Shown here one piece after another: positions 1 to 7,502 of a DNA stretch of 18,810 nt (position 1 is the stretch's first letter; each line of letters begins with the position of its first letter). This DNA comes from Promethearchaeota archaeon (lineage in GTDB: Archaea; Asgardarchaeota; Lokiarchaeia; Sigynarchaeales; SOKP01), in assembly GCA_019057975.1 (NCBI GenBank), contig JAHLWJ010000057.1, forward strand, positions 1-18,810, given 5' to 3'. Below the pieces are notes generated by a model. It was not told where the DNA came from. It saw only the letters and a list, made by a program, of their open reading frames with translations, and did not search any database. Made by a program: the position numbers and the translations under genes.

Positions 1-2
1 TG

Positions 3-113
3 AATAATATTATAGAGACAATGACAATATTAGAAAAAAGAATAAGCTATTTAGAGGAAAGATCTGATATCAACAAACGAAGTATAGAAGATAAAAGGAG
101 AAATATAATTTAA
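3..113 (+). CDS. C-terminal end of an unidentified upstream gene (partial)
   Basis: An open frame enters from the left edge and ends at TAA 111-113, giving about 36 residues. The peptide is rich in Lys, Arg and Glu with hydrophobic residues at roughly heptad spacing (ILEKRISYLEERSDI), so it looks like the end of a helical or coiled-coil protein. An in-frame ATG exists at position 21, but the frame is already open at the edge, so I read it as the tail of a longer gene. The family cannot be identified from this much. About 110 AT-rich bases separate it from the GTPase gene downstream on the same strand. Confidence 0.45.
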   Translation, partial: NNIIETMTILEKRISYLEERSDINKRSIEDKRRNII

Positions 114-190
114 TCAGCCCAACAAGATTAATTTAATTTTATACATCTTTTTAATTAACCTAAATTTGATTGAATTATTTATAATAAATA

Positions 191-203
191 ATATTTAAAA
201 TTA
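191..203 (+). promoter_or_regulatory. Candidate TATA box for the first GTPase gene
   Basis: The A/T-only element atatttaaaatta is centred about 29 bases upstream of the ATG at 226. There is no Shine-Dalgarno sequence before that ATG. The spacing fits an archaeal TATA box driving a nearly leaderless transcript. In DNA this AT-rich the assignment is weak. Confidence 0.35.
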
Positions 204-225
204 TTTTTTTATTGTCAGAACATTA

Positions 226-756
226 ATGAAAGAAGCTACATACAAGGTATGTATCGTCGGGAATGGGGGTGTTGGAAAAACCACATTGTTACAACGATAT
301 ATAACTGGTCAATTTTTCTTAGATACAAAAGTTACAATAGGATTGGATATAGGAGTAAAATATCTTACTGTAGAGGGTACAAGAATTACACTTCAAATTT
401 GGGATTTTGGAGGTGAAGATAGGTTTAGGTTTCTTTTGCCCAATTACACTCGTGGTGCATTTGGAGGAATCTTCATGTATGATCTTACAAGACCTCATAG
501 TTTGCGGAATATCGATGAATGGATAAAGATATTTAGACAAGAACAACATAAGAACTTTCAAGCCCCATTAATATTGGTTGGAGGAAAGTCAGATCTTACA
601 GATAGAAGATTAATAACTGAAAAAAAAGCCAAAAAAATTGTTAAATCTTATAATCTCTCTCATCATTTTGAATGTTCTGCAAAAACAGGTGAAAATATAG
701 AAATTATATTTGATACTTTAATACAAACAATTATGAAAAAAGTAGGACACTTTTAA
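226..756 (+). CDS. Ras/Rab-like small GTPase
   Basis: A 176-residue single-domain GTPase, the normal length for the Ras superfamily. G1 P-loop GNGGVGKT is at 12-19. The switch I threonine is T37 (TKVTIG). G3 is WDFGGED at 59-65, G4 is GGKSD at 119-123 and G5 is CSAKTG at 150-155. Two positions differ from classic Ras: the catalytic glutamine (Ras Q61) is E64, and the Asn of NKxD is Gly120. It should bind GTP in the cytoplasm and act as a switch; partners are unknown. There is no C-terminal cysteine (it ends KKVGHF), so no prenylation signal is visible. It converges on the minus-strand cassette that carries a second, related GTPase. Family assignment is secure; the specific role is not. Confidence 0.92.
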   Translation: MKEATYKVCIVGNGGVGKTTLLQRYITGQFFLDTKVTIGLDIGVKYLTVEGTRITLQIWDFGGEDRFRFLLPNYTRGAFGGIFMYDLTRPHSLRNIDEWIKIFRQEQHKNFQAPLILVGGKSDLTDRRLITEKKAKKIVKSYNLSHHFECSAKTGENIEIIFDTLIQTIMKKVGHF

Positions 757-769
757 ACAATTCTCTTAA

Positions 770-1732
770 TTATTTTAGTTCACTGCTATACAGCAAATCT
801 AAATGTTTGATTGCCATTTCTTGTGAAATTTCTTTATTCATTAATTTTTTCGAAAGTGGATTTAGGAGATATTTCGGGGTGAATTTTTTAATGATCACAT
901 CACATAGAAGTGCATAATAATTTCTACTATTTACACAAAGTTCAACTACAAAATTTTTATTAATTAATTCTTGAAGAATTTTTTTATCTTCAGATCTGGA
1001 AATTTTATCTGAGATTAACACATCTTCTCTTAGTATCTGCATGATTTTATTATATTTTTTATCAGTTAATAACTTAAAACAAAATTGAATTTCTTTTATT
1101 CGCCTATTCAAATCTTCAATATATACATTTTTATATTCTTGAAAAACACTTTCTAACATTTTAAAATAATAATTCCATGTTATATTTTTTTTACATAGAG
1201 TAAAAATAATATTGGTGATGCTTTTTGGTGGAACTCTTGTAATTAAAAAATCTTTTACGAGAAAATAACATTCAAAAAAAGTATTATGAAGCCAGCTAGT
1301 TGTTACTAAACCTGTTTTAATGAAAGGAATCATTAATGTCTTAAAATTTTGGATTTGGAAATCTTTTTCTTGTTTAAGCAGTTCAATTAAATCATCTTCT
1401 ATTTGTGGGCCCTCAGTTAAGATATTAAGAATCTTTAATCTTAAAGAATCAGAATAAATTGAGGTTAATGCTTCATTTTCCGACATTCGTACTAGCTCTG
1501 TGAATTCTTTAGCATGGTTTCTTGCCACACTTAAATCTGTATAAACCATTGTATCCCGGATAGTAAGATGTTTATCCAGAAATACCATAAGAGCATGTTG
1601 AGGACTACCATGAATATCAATATATTCGAATGGATAATATTCTCTATCTTCAGCAATATTGATAGGAATTTTAAGTTCAATAGGAGAATTGCAAGCTGAG
1701 CAATTTACTACTATTTTTTTCGTCCTAACCAT
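770..1732 (-). CDS. Uncharacterised CxxC and winged-helix-like protein
   Basis: A 320-residue soluble protein I cannot assign to a named family. The N-terminus has a CSAC pair (C11, C14) followed by a conserved-looking segment, FEYIDIHGSPQHALMVFLD (35-53). Only one CxxC pair is present, so a complete zinc site would need a partner or dimer. Residues about 95-165 (LKILNIL...IEDDLIELLK...LMIPFIKTGLV...CYFLVKDF) have a winged-helix-like pattern. A second such pattern lies at about 225-285 (KIMQILREDVLISDKI...ELINKNFVVEL...YYALLCD). The start is ATG at 1732, 57 bases after the GTPase pseudogene on the same strand, so it is probably the last gene of that cassette. Its 3' end faces the first GTPase with 13 bases between stops. 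A role in signalling or transcription beside the GTPases is inference from position only. Confidence 0.75.
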   Translation of the reverse strand: MVRTKKIVVNCSACNSPIELKIPINIAEDREYYPFEYIDIHGSPQHALMVFLDKHLTIRDTMVYTDLSVARNHAKEFTELVRMSENEALTSIYSDSLRLKILNILTEGPQIEDDLIELLKQEKDFQIQNFKTLMIPFIKTGLVTTSWLHNTFFECYFLVKDFLITRVPPKSITNIIFTLCKKNITWNYYFKMLESVFQEYKNVYIEDLNRRIKEIQFCFKLLTDKKYNKIMQILREDVLISDKISRSEDKKILQELINKNFVVELCVNSRNYYALLCDVIIKKFTPKYLLNPLSKKLMNKEISQEMAIKHLDLLYSSELK

Positions 1733-1789
1733 ATTATCACATTCAAATTATTATTTAACATCTATATTCGAATTGGCTCTTTAAATTAT

Positions 1790-2338
1790 TTAAGAATCTA
1801 TAAATTTTATTGATTCAATATCACATTCTTCAATATTTTGTATTAAATATTTAAATAGTAAATCAACATTAAGGTTTTCCTTTGAGGAAACTTCTATAAA
1901 ATTTACTAAATCAAATTTCTTAACAAATTTTTTGACCATTTTAGAGCCAAGCATTGAATGATAACCAAGGTCTTTTTTCAATCCTAACAATACTATTGGG
2001 AGATGCGGATTGTGCTTCCTCAATAAGGGAACCCATTTTTTTAAATCTAAAAATGAATTTCGTCTTTTTACATCAAATCGTAGTGAAGCTCCTTCCGCTC
2101 CTTGAATAAAATCAGGCAAAAGAAACCTAAAACGATCTTCACCCACAAAATCCCAAATCTGCAAATCTATAGTTCTATCATTAATTTGTGCCCTTTTAAA
2201 AAAAAATTCACTGTCTAATGTCAATTTTTAGTTATCAAAATATTGATTATAACAGAAAGTTTTTACTAATGTTGTTTTACCTATTCCACCATTTCCAGAA
2301 ACAACAATCTTTGAAGTTTTTTTAAATAAATCGGACAT
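1790..2338 (-). pseudogene. Small GTPase gene with an in-frame stop codon
   Basis: Read from ATG at 2336-2338, the frame encodes MSDLFKKTSKIVVSGNGGIG followed by KTTLVKTFCYNQYFDN. It then meets TAA at 2228-2230 and continues without a further stop to 1790. The whole reading is about 182 codons, normal for a Ras-like GTPase. It aligns without gaps to the + strand GTPase of this window, with the stop at that protein's T34. Motifs across both halves are P-loop GNGGIGKT (15-22), G3 WDFVGED, a degenerate G4 (LKKD) and G5 (SSK). A TTG at 2224 could open the downstream 144 codons, but that product would lack the P-loop and no ribosome binding site precedes it. The start overlaps the end of the surface-protein gene by 17 bases, so translation was probably coupled. 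It is either a decaying gene, an assembly error or a readthrough product. Confidence 0.85.
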
Positions 2339-4316
2339 TATCCTTTATCTTTTTATTATTTGTGTTAACCGATGATGCTATTTTATTAATAGTTTTTTTA
2401 ATCATTTCTTCACGAGTTAAATCAGGATTCTTTTTAAAATTACCATTTAATAAGTTATTTTTCAGATTTCGTATCTCTCTTTGAAATTTTGTTAGACTAA
2501 AATATTTTCTTTTTATAGAAAGTATGGTTAGAAACAGCCCTGCACTAAGTAATGATATTAATAAGATTATGAAAAAGAGAATAAAATTATTTGAAAAAGT
2601 GTTTGAATCTCGAGATGAATAGATCACTACATTTATAACATTTGAGCTTCTATTTGCAAAATTATTGAAAGCTCCTACCACAAAATAATACAATCCATTG
2701 CTCAAATTGGAAATTGAGTAATATAGCGTATTTATTTCTTTAGCAAATAATGAAACCACCTCATCTATTTCAGTTATATAATCCTGAGAAAAAAATATTG
2801 TATAACTATCAACATAAAGAGAATCAGTCCAATTAAGTGTGAAAATACCATCAGTATCAGGACTATCGGCATTGGATGTAAGATCAAAAGGGATTGGAAT
2901 CTTTGAGACCTCTACACGAATACAATTTGAAGTTTTATTTCCATACTCACTAAATGCTATTGCGATATAATAATAAATTGTATCATGAGGGATGTTGGAC
3001 TCTGAATATAATAAGTTTGTTATCCCATCATCAAGCAACGTTAAATTATTATTAATTTCCACGATGAACTTATCATCTCTATATAACGAGTAGTTATGCG
3101 CTTTGAAGGATTCAGTCCAATTCATAATATAGTTTCCATCAATGTCAACAGGTGTTCCTGCATCGCTGAAAAGCTCGAAATCGGGGATTAGTCTCCATTC
3201 TATGACTTCCCAGTGACCCATAGCGGGAGATCCTTCACTAGTACCTCTCAATCCTTCAATTGTATGATTGTTGATAAAACGATAATGAGCACAAGCCATT
3301 GAGAAATGATTATAGGATTGCATTATTCCGTAAGGATTGGGTGAATGAATTATCGAATGAGTATAACCTACAGCCGTAATACTTGTTTGTTTTCCAATAT
3401 CTTCATTAGAATAGTTAAATGATCCTCGCTGAACCATTTGATATCCAGAAAACGAAATTACGAAGGCAATCACGAAAGTTGTTGATGCTAATCCATATCT
3501 CTGAGCATAAATAGTGTTATTATCATTAAGCCACACATCACAAGATCCAAATCTAGCATCCCATTCATTATAATTAGTATAATAAGAAGAAATCACAATC
3601 GATTTTGACATATCAACATTATTATTAATATTTTCATTAATGCTTGTCCCGCTTAAGGTAAGTTCTGCCGATTGAACAGTAAATTCATATCCTAATGCTT
3701 CAATTACATAATAATGACCAACAATAGTTCCAGTACCTTGACCTCGCTGGAAAGTAATTGTGTTATCAGAACTAATATTAGTTGCAACCATAGCATGATC
3801 CCAACCATCATCACCATTGGCAGCATACCAATACGATAAGGGAAATGCTCTTGATCGGTTTACGAGATCGATTATCGTTATAGATATTTCTTCATCTTCA
3901 GTAATATTAAAACTCCCTTGTTGTATTTTTATTTTTGTTGGATCAAATTCAACTATATAAACACTAAAATCTATAGCGTTCTGAGCGATTTTACTTCTTT
4001 CTATTGTTATTTCTCTCAAGCTTGGTTCAAAATAAATATCACTAAGAATTGTATCCCAATCATGAACAGAGATATAGTCACTTTTCATCGAAACAAATGG
4101 AATACAGTTTGATATATTCTGATTTTTAGACAATGGTACTGATACAATTTTTTCACTGTATGCAACCTGAATTTGTATCGATTCTACTGAAACTACGAAA
4201 TTAGATTCAAGCAAATTTGATTCGGGTTGAGCTGATATTAAATAATCCGGATTATTATCCGAGTCATAAACAATATTAGTTTGAATTGATTTAAGAAATT
4301 GAGGAATTAATAACAC
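2322..4316 (-). CDS. Membrane-anchored surface protein with beta repeats and FN3-like domains
   Basis: A 664-residue exported protein. Four tandem repeats of about 80 residues lie at about 44-125, 128-209, 211-291 and 292-377. Their shared pattern is a 'Q.GSFN' start, a 'T-I' strand, and an end like VYIVEF, YYVIEA, FVIAFV or WEVIEW. This resembles the lectin-like repeat seen in many bacterial and viral surface proteins. Two FN3-like domains follow (about 378-472 and 473-566; SDAGTPVDIDGNYIMNWT and SNADSPDTDGIFTLNWT). Then come a transmembrane helix (about 578-601) and a basic cytoplasmic tail of about 60 residues. Many N-x-S/T sites suggest glycosylation outside the cell. The GTG start at 4316 gives too short a signal peptide; in-frame codons upstream (to about 4373) encode KNLKYFRLSCAILLLLVLLI, a good signal sequence, but lack ATG, GTG or TTG. 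The 3' end overlaps the GTPase pseudogene. Confidence 0.8.
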   Translation of the reverse strand: MLLIPQFLKSIQTNIVYDSDNNPDYLISAQPESNLLESNFVVSVESIQIQVAYSEKIVSVPLSKNQNISNCIPFVSMKSDYISVHDWDTILSDIYFEPSLREITIERSKIAQNAIDFSVYIVEFDPTKIKIQQGSFNITEDEEISITIIDLVNRSRAFPLSYWYAANGDDGWDHAMVATNISSDNTITFQRGQGTGTIVGHYYVIEALGYEFTVQSAELTLSGTSINENINNNVDMSKSIVISSYYTNYNEWDARFGSCDVWLNDNNTIYAQRYGLASTTFVIAFVISFSGYQMVQRGSFNYSNEDIGKQTSITAVGYTHSIIHSPNPYGIMQSYNHFSMACAHYRFINNHTIEGLRGTSEGSPAMGHWEVIEWRLIPDFELFSDAGTPVDIDGNYIMNWTESFKAHNYSLYRDDKFIVEINNNLTLLDDGITNLLYSESNIPHDTIYYYIAIAFSEYGNKTSNCIRVEVSKIPIPFDLTSNADSPDTDGIFTLNWTDSLYVDSYTIFFSQDYITEIDEVVSLFAKEINTLYYSISNLSNGLYYFVVGAFNNFANRSSNVINVVIYSSRDSNTFSNNFILFFIILLISLLSAGLFLTILSIKRKYFSLTKFQREIRNLKNNLLNGNFKKNPDLTREEMIKKTINKIASSVNTNNKKIKDNVRFI

Positions 4317-4376
4317 TAAAAGTAGTAAAATTGCACAACTTAGCCTAAAATATTTTAGATTTTTGTGATGAATTAC
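4317..4376 (-). other. Probable signal-peptide coding extension of the surface-protein gene
   Basis: In frame with the gene that starts at GTG 4316, about 20 codons upstream stay open and encode a basic stretch (HHKNLKYFR) followed by a hydrophobic core (LSCAILLLLVLLI). This is the expected shape of a Sec signal peptide. No ATG, GTG or TTG occurs before the in-frame stop further upstream. ATT near 4371-4373 is the only nearby candidate, and an AT-rich element (aatatattt) about 30 bases further up could be a TATA box for a leaderless transcript. Confidence 0.45.
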
Positions 4377-4588
4377 TACAAACCCGTAGAAAATTAATTG
4401 AAATATATTCCTATTCTTGAAATTAATAATAGTAATTTACACTTATATTTCTACTCCTATCTATATGACTTTGAATCACAAATATATTATTAAAAATTTG
4501 AGCTTAATAAATATTAAAATTATTTTTATTAACTATGAGAAATTTTGTATTAATTAGTTTATTAAAAGAAGAAAAATGTATTTGAAAA

Positions 4589-6034
4589 ATGCCATTAAAA
4601 ACACCAGAAGAATATTTGGAAAGTATTAAAAGACCTGTAAATTTGTATATGTTTGGCGAAAAGGTGGAAGAGTTCTGGAATCATCCAATCATAAAGCCCT
4701 CAATAAATACAGTAATGAAAATCTATGAATTGGCGCAAATAGATGAATATAAAGACATCATGACCGCAATTTCCCATTTAACCGGTGAAACAATAAATCG
4801 GTTTACTCACATCCATCAATCTATCGATGATTTAATCAGAAAAGTACAAATGCAAAGATTACTGGGGCAAAAAACGGGGGTATGTTTTCAGAGATGTGTT
4901 GGCTTTGACACAGCCAATGCATTATATAGTGTAACTTTCGAAATGGATAAAAAATATGGAACAGATTATCATAATCGATTCAAAAATTATTGGATTGAAG
5001 CACAAAATCAAGATTTAATGGTTGATGGTGCTATGACAGATACAAAAGGAGATCGAAGTAAAAGACCAAATCAACAATCAGATCCAGATGCATATTTGCA
5101 TATTGTGGAAGAGAATGATGATGGCATTGTCGTTCGAGGCGCAAAAGTCCATCAAACTGGATTTTTAAACTCTCATAGAGCCATTATTATGCCTACTCTT
5201 TCTATACGTCCTGGAGAAGAAGAATACGCTGTTAGTTTCGGAATAGATACTAATGCTAAAGGAATCACTTTAGTATATGGAAGGCAATCATGCGATACTA
5301 GAAAAATGGAAAAAGGAAAATTAGATATTGGTAACTTTAAATATGGAGGTCAAGAGATATTTGTAATCTTTGATAATGTGTTTGTTCCAAAAGATCAAAT
5401 ATTTATGAAGGGTGAAATTGAATTTTCAGGAGAATTAGTTAATAGATTTGCTGGTTTTCATAGACAATCATATGGCGGGTGTAAAGTTGGAGTTGGAGAT
5501 GTGCTTATTGGGGCAGCAGCTTTAATATCAGAATATAACGGAACCGAAAAAGCTTCTCACATTCGAGATAAACTTGTTGAGATGGTGCATCTAAATGAAA
5601 CCCTGTATTGCTGTGGGATTGCATGTAGTTCTTTAGGTTTTCAAAGAGAAGCTGGAAATTATGAAATGGATATGTTACTGGCAAATGTATGTAAACAAAA
5701 TGTTACTCGATTTCCCTATGAAATAGGGAGATTAGCTGAAGATCTCGCTGGGGGAATAATATGTACACTTCCTTCTGAAGCAGATTTCAAGTCTGAGGAA
5801 ATTGGGCCCTTAATAAGCAAATATCTTTCTACATGTGAAGGAATAGGACCTGATGATCGATATAAAGTTCTGCGTTTCATTGAAAATTTAACGATGGGAG
5901 TTGCTTCGGTAAGCTATCGGACGGAATCCATGCATGGAGCAGGAAGTCCTATGACGCAGAGGATTATGATTTCGCGTCAAGCCAATCTGGAAGAAAAGAA
6001 AATGTTCATAAAAGAAATACTTGATATTGAATAA
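4589..6034 (+). CDS. abfD: 4-hydroxybutyryl-CoA dehydratase / vinylacetyl-CoA isomerase
   Basis: A 481-residue flavoenzyme close to the roughly 490 residues of clostridial AbfD. It converts 4-hydroxybutyryl-CoA to crotonyl-CoA using FAD and a [4Fe-4S] cluster. The cluster ligands known from AbfD (C99, C103, H292, C299) are all present as C99, C103 (GVCFQRC), H291 and C298 (HRQSYGGC). T190 in HQTGFLNSH and the TESMHGAGSP segment (445-454) also match the family. These residues separate it from 4-hydroxyphenylacetate 3-monooxygenases of the same superfamily, which lack the cluster. The product would feed crotonyl-CoA into fermentation of 4-hydroxybutyrate or 4-aminobutyrate, or take part in a 4-hydroxybutyrate carbon-fixation cycle. 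No other pathway gene is in the window, so direction is undecided. It appears to be a single-gene unit; an AT-rich tttattaaaa at 4558-4567 could be its TATA box. Confidence 0.93.
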   Translation: MPLKTPEEYLESIKRPVNLYMFGEKVEEFWNHPIIKPSINTVMKIYELAQIDEYKDIMTAISHLTGETINRFTHIHQSIDDLIRKVQMQRLLGQKTGVCFQRCVGFDTANALYSVTFEMDKKYGTDYHNRFKNYWIEAQNQDLMVDGAMTDTKGDRSKRPNQQSDPDAYLHIVEENDDGIVVRGAKVHQTGFLNSHRAIIMPTLSIRPGEEEYAVSFGIDTNAKGITLVYGRQSCDTRKMEKGKLDIGNFKYGGQEIFVIFDNVFVPKDQIFMKGEIEFSGELVNRFAGFHRQSYGGCKVGVGDVLIGAAALISEYNGTEKASHIRDKLVEMVHLNETLYCCGIACSSLGFQREAGNYEMDMLLANVCKQNVTRFPYEIGRLAEDLAGGIICTLPSEADFKSEEIGPLISKYLSTCEGIGPDDRYKVLRFIENLTMGVASVSYRTESMHGAGSPMTQRIMISRQANLEEKKMFIKEILDIE

Positions 6035-6110
6035 AATATTAAAGAAATACTAATGTATTGTAATTTTAATTCAATTAAATAAATAATTTCATTTTTTAAA
6101 TTGGTTAAAA

Positions 6111-7493
6111 ATGAGTAAGAAATCATTTGATGAGATCTTTACTACTTTTGAAGAAATTTCAAATAGTTATAAGCGAAGTGATCAATACTTTGATATATTA
6201 TATGATTCAGCTTCATCTACTCGCATCAGTAAGACTCGTTCCTCTGAAGATATATCTGTTAATACTAAAAAATCGGGAATTGTGGCTCGCACTTACTTAG
6301 GAAAATGGAAAGAAATAACGTTTGAGAACCTCTCATCTCTTAAGAAAATAGGGGAAAAAATTCCCAGAACTACCAAACACGGCAAAGATATTGTTGAGTT
6401 TGATGGTTGGATGATGAATCAAGAAATAATACCAAAAATAGATCCTTCCAAAATACCAATTGATGATAAAATTGATAAGATTAGATATATCTATGACTAC
6501 GTAATGAGTAGTGACGAAAGAATAATAAACGCGCAGATTAGATACTTAGAGACAATTACAGAACGGATATTTTTTAATAATGAAGGATGTCAACTACGAC
6601 AAGTAATTCCAAGAACCAGAATTTTCATATTTCCCATCGCAAAAGAAGGGTCCGTAGTAGATTTTGATTATTACATCGCAGATGGCGAGATTGGTTATGA
6701 AATCTTTGATGATATTGAAGATAATAAGTTAGAATCAATTGTTCAAAATTCATTGGAAATGCTAAAATCTACATTACCACCATCAGGAAAATATCCCATT
6801 ATTTTAGATCCTAGTATGTCTGGATTAATCGCTCACGAAAGTTTTGGACACGGTCTTGAAGCTGATCAAATATTACGAGAAAGAAGCTATTTAAAAGATA
6901 AACTTAATTTGAAGGTAGCCTCTGACATCTGTACAATCCTTGATTCCCCCGCTATAGAAAATAAATTAGGGTCATTTTTCTTTGATGATGAAGGTATTCG
7001 AGCAGGGAAAAATGCACTAGTTGAACGAGGAATTTTAAAAAATTTTATTTATGATAGAAGAACGGCTTCAGCATTAAATAAAATCCCTAAAGGTAATGGA
7101 AGGAGAGAGAGTTATGCTCATCCTGTTCACCCCAGGATGACTAACACATATTTTGAGTCAGGAGATTACTCTTTAGAAGAAATGATCTCAGAAATTAAAA
7201 ATGGTATAATTTTACAGCATGGTTATTTCGGAATGGAAGATCCTATCGGTGGAGGTTGCCAGTGTACTTCAAAGAAGGGATATTTGATCGAGAACGGTGA
7301 GAAAACAAAAATTCTAAAAGCTATTGCTTTAAGTGGTCCAGTATTAGAATTACTACAAAATATTGATGCGATTAGCCGTGATCCATTGGAACTTGATGGT
7401 GGAACATGCGGTAAAGGGAATGAGGATATGGTTCCTGTTACTAGTGGAGGCAGTTTTATTCGAATGAAAAGTGCTTTAATAAGTCCAGGGTGA
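6111..7493 (+). CDS. tldD: TldD-like metallopeptidase subunit
   Basis: A 460-residue member of the TldD/PmbA family. The metal-binding motif HESFGHGLEAD is at 242-252, with H242, E243 and H247 forming HExxxH. The C-terminal GTCGKGNEDMVPVTSGG segment (431-447) carries C433, the likely third metal ligand. In bacteria TldD pairs with TldE as a heterodimeric peptidase acting on unfolded peptides, for example in maturation of modified peptides. The archaeal substrate is unknown. The partner gene starts 9 bases after this stop, so the two are almost certainly one operon. An AT-only stretch at 6075-6086 is suitably placed to be the TATA box of a short-leader transcript. No modified-peptide precursor gene is visible nearby. 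Confidence 0.93.
   Translation: MSKKSFDEIFTTFEEISNSYKRSDQYFDILYDSASSTRISKTRSSEDISVNTKKSGIVARTYLGKWKEITFENLSSLKKIGEKIPRTTKHGKDIVEFDGWMMNQEIIPKIDPSKIPIDDKIDKIRYIYDYVMSSDERIINAQIRYLETITERIFFNNEGCQLRQVIPRTRIFIFPIAKEGSVVDFDYYIADGEIGYEIFDDIEDNKLESIVQNSLEMLKSTLPPSGKYPIILDPSMSGLIAHESFGHGLEADQILRERSYLKDKLNLKVASDICTILDSPAIENKLGSFFFDDEGIRAGKNALVERGILKNFIYDRRTASALNKIPKGNGRRESYAHPVHPRMTNTYFESGDYSLEEMISEIKNGIILQHGYFGMEDPIGGGCQCTSKKGYLIENGEKTKILKAIALSGPVLELLQNIDAISRDPLELDGGTCGKGNEDMVPVTSGGSFIRMKSALISPG
7489..7493 (+). promoter_or_regulatory. Ribosome binding site for the TldE-like gene
   Basis: GGTGA overlaps the stop codon of the TldD-like gene and sits 9 bases before the ATG at 7503. It supports that start and translational coupling of the pair. 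Confidence 0.6.
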
Positions 7494-7502
7494 GATTGAG
7501 AT

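Noticed and set aside
1790..2224. Separate 144-aa GTPase-like gene starting at TTG 2224
   Set aside because: It would lack the P-loop, has no ribosome binding site, and the missing N-terminus lies in the same frame just upstream behind one stop codon.
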